Source: UBA11889 sp002313255 (lineage in GTDB: Bacteria; Pseudomonadota; Gammaproteobacteria; Pseudomonadales; Azotimanducaceae). Taken from it: 64,000 bases of DNA. Of the stretch, positions 62,307-64,000 are shown piece by piece. Positions within the stretch are counted from its first letter, which is position 1, and each line of letters begins with the position of its first letter. The stretch is taken from the NCBI GenBank assembly GCA_913045265.1, contig CAJWQX010000006.1:1-64000 (forward strand), given 5' to 3'. The position numbers were made by a program, and so were the translations under genes. A model generated the notes under the pieces. The model had not been told where the DNA came from, ran no database searches, and worked only from the letters and a program-made list of their open reading frames with translations.

Positions 62307-62846
62307 ATGAGTATCGAACTAATGGATCCGGGTGCAGATGGGGATGGTGCGCCGACACGCGTCGCGGCGCCCCGTCTGGCGAGCTTGGAAGGAAAGAAGA
62401 TCGGATTGTTGTCAAACGGTAAGGCCAATGCGGAGTTGTTGGTGCGTGAGACGGCGGCCCGGTTTGAGGAGAAACACGGCTGTTCGGTGGTTCATTTCAT
62501 CGACAAACGGAACGCGGGTAAGCCGGCGGACCCTGCCTACCTGGCCGAACTGGCGGCGGAAGCCGATTTTCTGATTACGGCGGTTGGTGACTGAGGAAGT
62601 TGCTCAACGTGCAGTGTGCATGACGGCATTTCCTTTGAAGACCACCACAAACCCGCATTGGTCATTTGTACGCACCCGTTCGAGCCGACGGGGCGGAATA
62701 TCGCGCGTGCGTTGGGGCTCGCCGATTACCAGTTTGCGATGGTTGATCACCCGATCGGTAGTCGGACCGACGAGGAGATTCGAACACGCGCCCAGGATGC
62801 CTACGAACAAGGTCGCGCAATCCTGACGAATGGATCGGGTGCTTGA
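62307..62846 (+). CDS. UGSC family selenoprotein (in-frame TGA read as Sec96)
   Basis: 179 residues if the TGA at 62592-62594 is read as selenocysteine. Upstream of it the frame gives a Rossmann-like half (KKIGLLSNGKANAELLVRET ... ADFLITAVGD), then U-G-S-C-S-T-C-S-V-H-D, and downstream continues VICTHPFEPTGRNIARALGL to the stop at 62846. UGSC is the defining motif of a known selenoprotein family (from memory, first noted in marine metagenomes). Stopping at TGA would leave a fragment lacking the motif. A hairpin starts just after the TGA. ATG at 62307 follows AAGGAGG. Redox function likely; partner is the upstream gene. Confidence 0.9.
62595..62632 (+). promoter_or_regulatory. Putative bacterial SECIS hairpin
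   Basis: Directly after the TGA, GGAAGT (62595-62600) can pair with ATTTCC (62627-62632, one G-U) and, above an internal loop, CGTGCA with TGCATG (one G-U) around a GTG loop at 62614-62616. The loop is 19-21 bases past the TGA, within the range usual for bacterial SECIS elements, and begins with G. Folding was done by eye. Confidence 0.6.
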
Positions 62847-62909
62847 TAGGTAAGAACCTTTCGGGACAGAGATAGTGCGAACGGATAGTTAACCAAGGGG
62901 ACAAGAACG

Positions 62910-64000
62910 ATGGTAGCAATGACCATGACGGACAAGGGTGAAATTCGCGGGTCGGAAGAAGACGGGCTTTTGGTGTTTCGGGGAATTCCCTACGCGGCCG
63001 CGCCCACAGGTGAACTACGCTGGCAACCACCACAACCGCATCCGCCGTGGGATGAGGCCCTCGAGGCGACCGGGTTCGGCAATCAAGCTCCGCAAAATGC
63101 CAGCCCAATGGACGGTTTGTTTGGAGGGTCCGCTGAGCCGGCTGCTCAAGGAGAGGACTGCCTCTTCCTGAATGTCTGGACCCCGGGGACAAACAACGCC
63201 GAACGTCCGGTGATGTTCTGGATCCACGGCGGAGGTTTTACGATTGGAGCCGGATCCCAGCCCCTATACGACGGCCAATATTTGGCACGGGATGGCGACG
63301 TCGTGGTGGTGACGATCAATTATCGTATGGGTGCCCTCGGCTTCCTGAACTTAAAAGAGGCCACCGACGGCAAAATTGGGGCTACCGGTAACGAAGGGTT
63401 GTTGGACCAAGTGGCAGCGCTCGAATGGGTGAGGGACAACATTGCGGCGTTTGGCGGCGACCCGACCAACGTGACCATTTTTGGCGAAAGCGCCGGGGGC
63501 ATGTCCGTGGGTTGCTTGCTCGCCATGCCGAGTGCCGAGGGACTCTTCCATAAAGCCATACTCCAAAGCGGTGCTTGTCACACGGCGCTTTCGAAGTCGG
63601 AAGCTTTGAGGGTGGCCGAGACGGTGATGGAACTGCTTGAGACCGACGATCCCGATGCACTGATGGAGCTGCCCGAGGCGACCTTGACGGAAGTCCAAAC
63701 CAAGCTTAGTGCGATCGCGTCTGAACGGGGGCTAGCGGGAATGTCTTTTCAACCGGTCATCGACGGTGAGGTGTTGCCGGCGATGCCGATCGAACGCGTT
63801 CGCGCGGGCTCGGCGGCCGGAATCGCCATTATGGCGGGCTGTACGACTGAAGAGTGGAAGCTCTTTTCCGGGCTCGATCCGGCCGCGACGAACATGTCGG
63901 AAGAGGCGCTTACCGAGGCCGTCGGTGACATATTTGGCGATTTGGCCGCCGACGTCATTGGAAGTTACCGTTCCTGGCTTGCGGACAGCGGCAAGGGCAC
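62910..64000 (+). CDS. Carboxylesterase type B (partial, cut by window end)
   Basis: The first 363 residues of a type-B carboxylesterase/lipase. Visible are GEIRGSEEDGLLVFRGIPYA, EDCLFLNVWTP, oxyanion hole IHGGGFTIGAG, nucleophile Ser in FGESAGGM and the acidic TTEEWKLFSG region. The His lies past the window. It hydrolyses carboxylic esters; no signal peptide, so cytosolic. ATG at 62910 has AAGGGG about nine bases upstream. It follows the selenoprotein stop by 63 bases on the same strand and might belong to the same transcript. Confidence 0.93.
   Translation, partial: MVAMTMTDKGEIRGSEEDGLLVFRGIPYAAAPTGELRWQPPQPHPPWDEALEATGFGNQAPQNASPMDGLFGGSAEPAAQGEDCLFLNVWTPGTNNAERPVMFWIHGGGFTIGAGSQPLYDGQYLARDGDVVVVTINYRMGALGFLNLKEATDGKIGATGNEGLLDQVAALEWVRDNIAAFGGDPTNVTIFGESAGGMSVGCLLAMPSAEGLFHKAILQSGACHTALSKSEALRVAETVMELLETDDPDALMELPEATLTEVQTKLSAIASERGLAGMSFQPVIDGEVLPAMPIERVRAGSAAGIAIMAGCTTEEWKLFSGLDPAATNMSEEALTEAVGDIFGDLAADVIGSYRSWLADSGKG

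Noticed and set aside
62301..62594. A separate short gene ending at the TGA of the UGSC frame
   Set aside because: The following codons GSC and the remaining 83 residues continue the same family, so the TGA is read as Sec and the gene is one.
1..64000. CRISPR array, transposase, phage or integrase genes
   Set aside because: No regularly spaced repeats, transposase motifs or terminal inverted repeats were seen; the HNH gene at 34023 is a common chromosomal type.

Overview
The window looks like a chromosomal segment of a Gram-negative, gammaproteobacterium-like heterotroph. The support is a lone lpxA (lipid A), lipoproteins with lipoboxes, a BtuB-type TonB receptor behind a cobalamin riboswitch, a SPOR lipoprotein, an exact 20-base match to the E. 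coli LexA consensus, and DHBP synthase with a decayed cyclohydrolase domain, a form common in Gammaproteobacteria. GTG and TTG starts are frequent and genes are tightly packed on both strands. I cannot name a genus. No rRNA, prophage, insertion sequence or CRISPR array was seen. One tRNA (Arg, anticodon TCG) is present.

Layout. 1-1.5 kb: end of an amidohydrolase, two small secreted proteins, tRNA-Arg. 1.6-9.8 kb: CaiB-type CoA transferase, a remnant of a GH51 arabinofuranosidase, ribB, a small zinc-ribbon protein under a perfect LexA box, then a same-strand run of PdxA-like dehydrogenase, zinc alcohol dehydrogenase, fumarylacetoacetase-family hydrolase and orphan molybdopterin dehydrogenase subunit, which reads like a small-molecule catabolic cluster. 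9.8-16 kb: flavin monooxygenase, M20 peptidase, ferritin-like protein, and a folate cluster of two fused proteins (HPPK-DHNA and HPPK-DHPS), followed by an acyltransferase remnant. 16-22 kb: DUF169 protein, two enoyl-CoA hydratases, acyl-CoA dehydrogenase, thioesterase, a NIPSNAP-like/SnoaL-like pair and a methyltransferase remnant. 22-25 kb: diheme cytochrome lipoprotein, HupE/UreJ protein and PpiC-type foldase in one operon. 25-34.6 kb: SDR, haloalkane dehalogenase, MDR reductase, Ldh-family dehydrogenase, arylsulfotransferase-like protein, EamA exporter, peroxiredoxin, cupin, SPOR lipoprotein, MaoC hydratase, HNH nuclease. 34.6-44.6 kb: M20 peptidase plus btuB with riboswitch, cysS, leucyl aminopeptidase, lipA, cation efflux, GNAT, phosphotransferase. 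44.6-56.4 kb: more acyl-CoA and oxidoreductase genes, HDAC-family protein, prolyl oligopeptidase, AhpD-like protein, SRAP protein, two RDD membrane proteins. 56.4-64 kb: a Gfo/Idh/MocA-aldo/keto reductase fusion, lpxA, phytanoyl-CoA dioxygenase, two hydrolases and, most notably, a UGSC-family selenoprotein with an in-frame TGA next to its partner gene.

How the genes work together: the dominant theme is turnover of acyl-CoA and cyclic or xenobiotic small molecules (CoA transferases, three enoyl-CoA hydratases, two acyl-CoA dehydrogenases, MaoC, thioesterase, dehalogenase, flavin monooxygenases, dioxygenase, esterases), mixed with housekeeping genes for riboflavin, folate, lipoate, cysteinyl-tRNA and lipid A. 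Three decayed gene pieces (GH51, acyltransferase, methyltransferase) show past rearrangement. The best candidate for an under-studied system is the UGSC selenoprotein pair at 61.2-62.9 kb.
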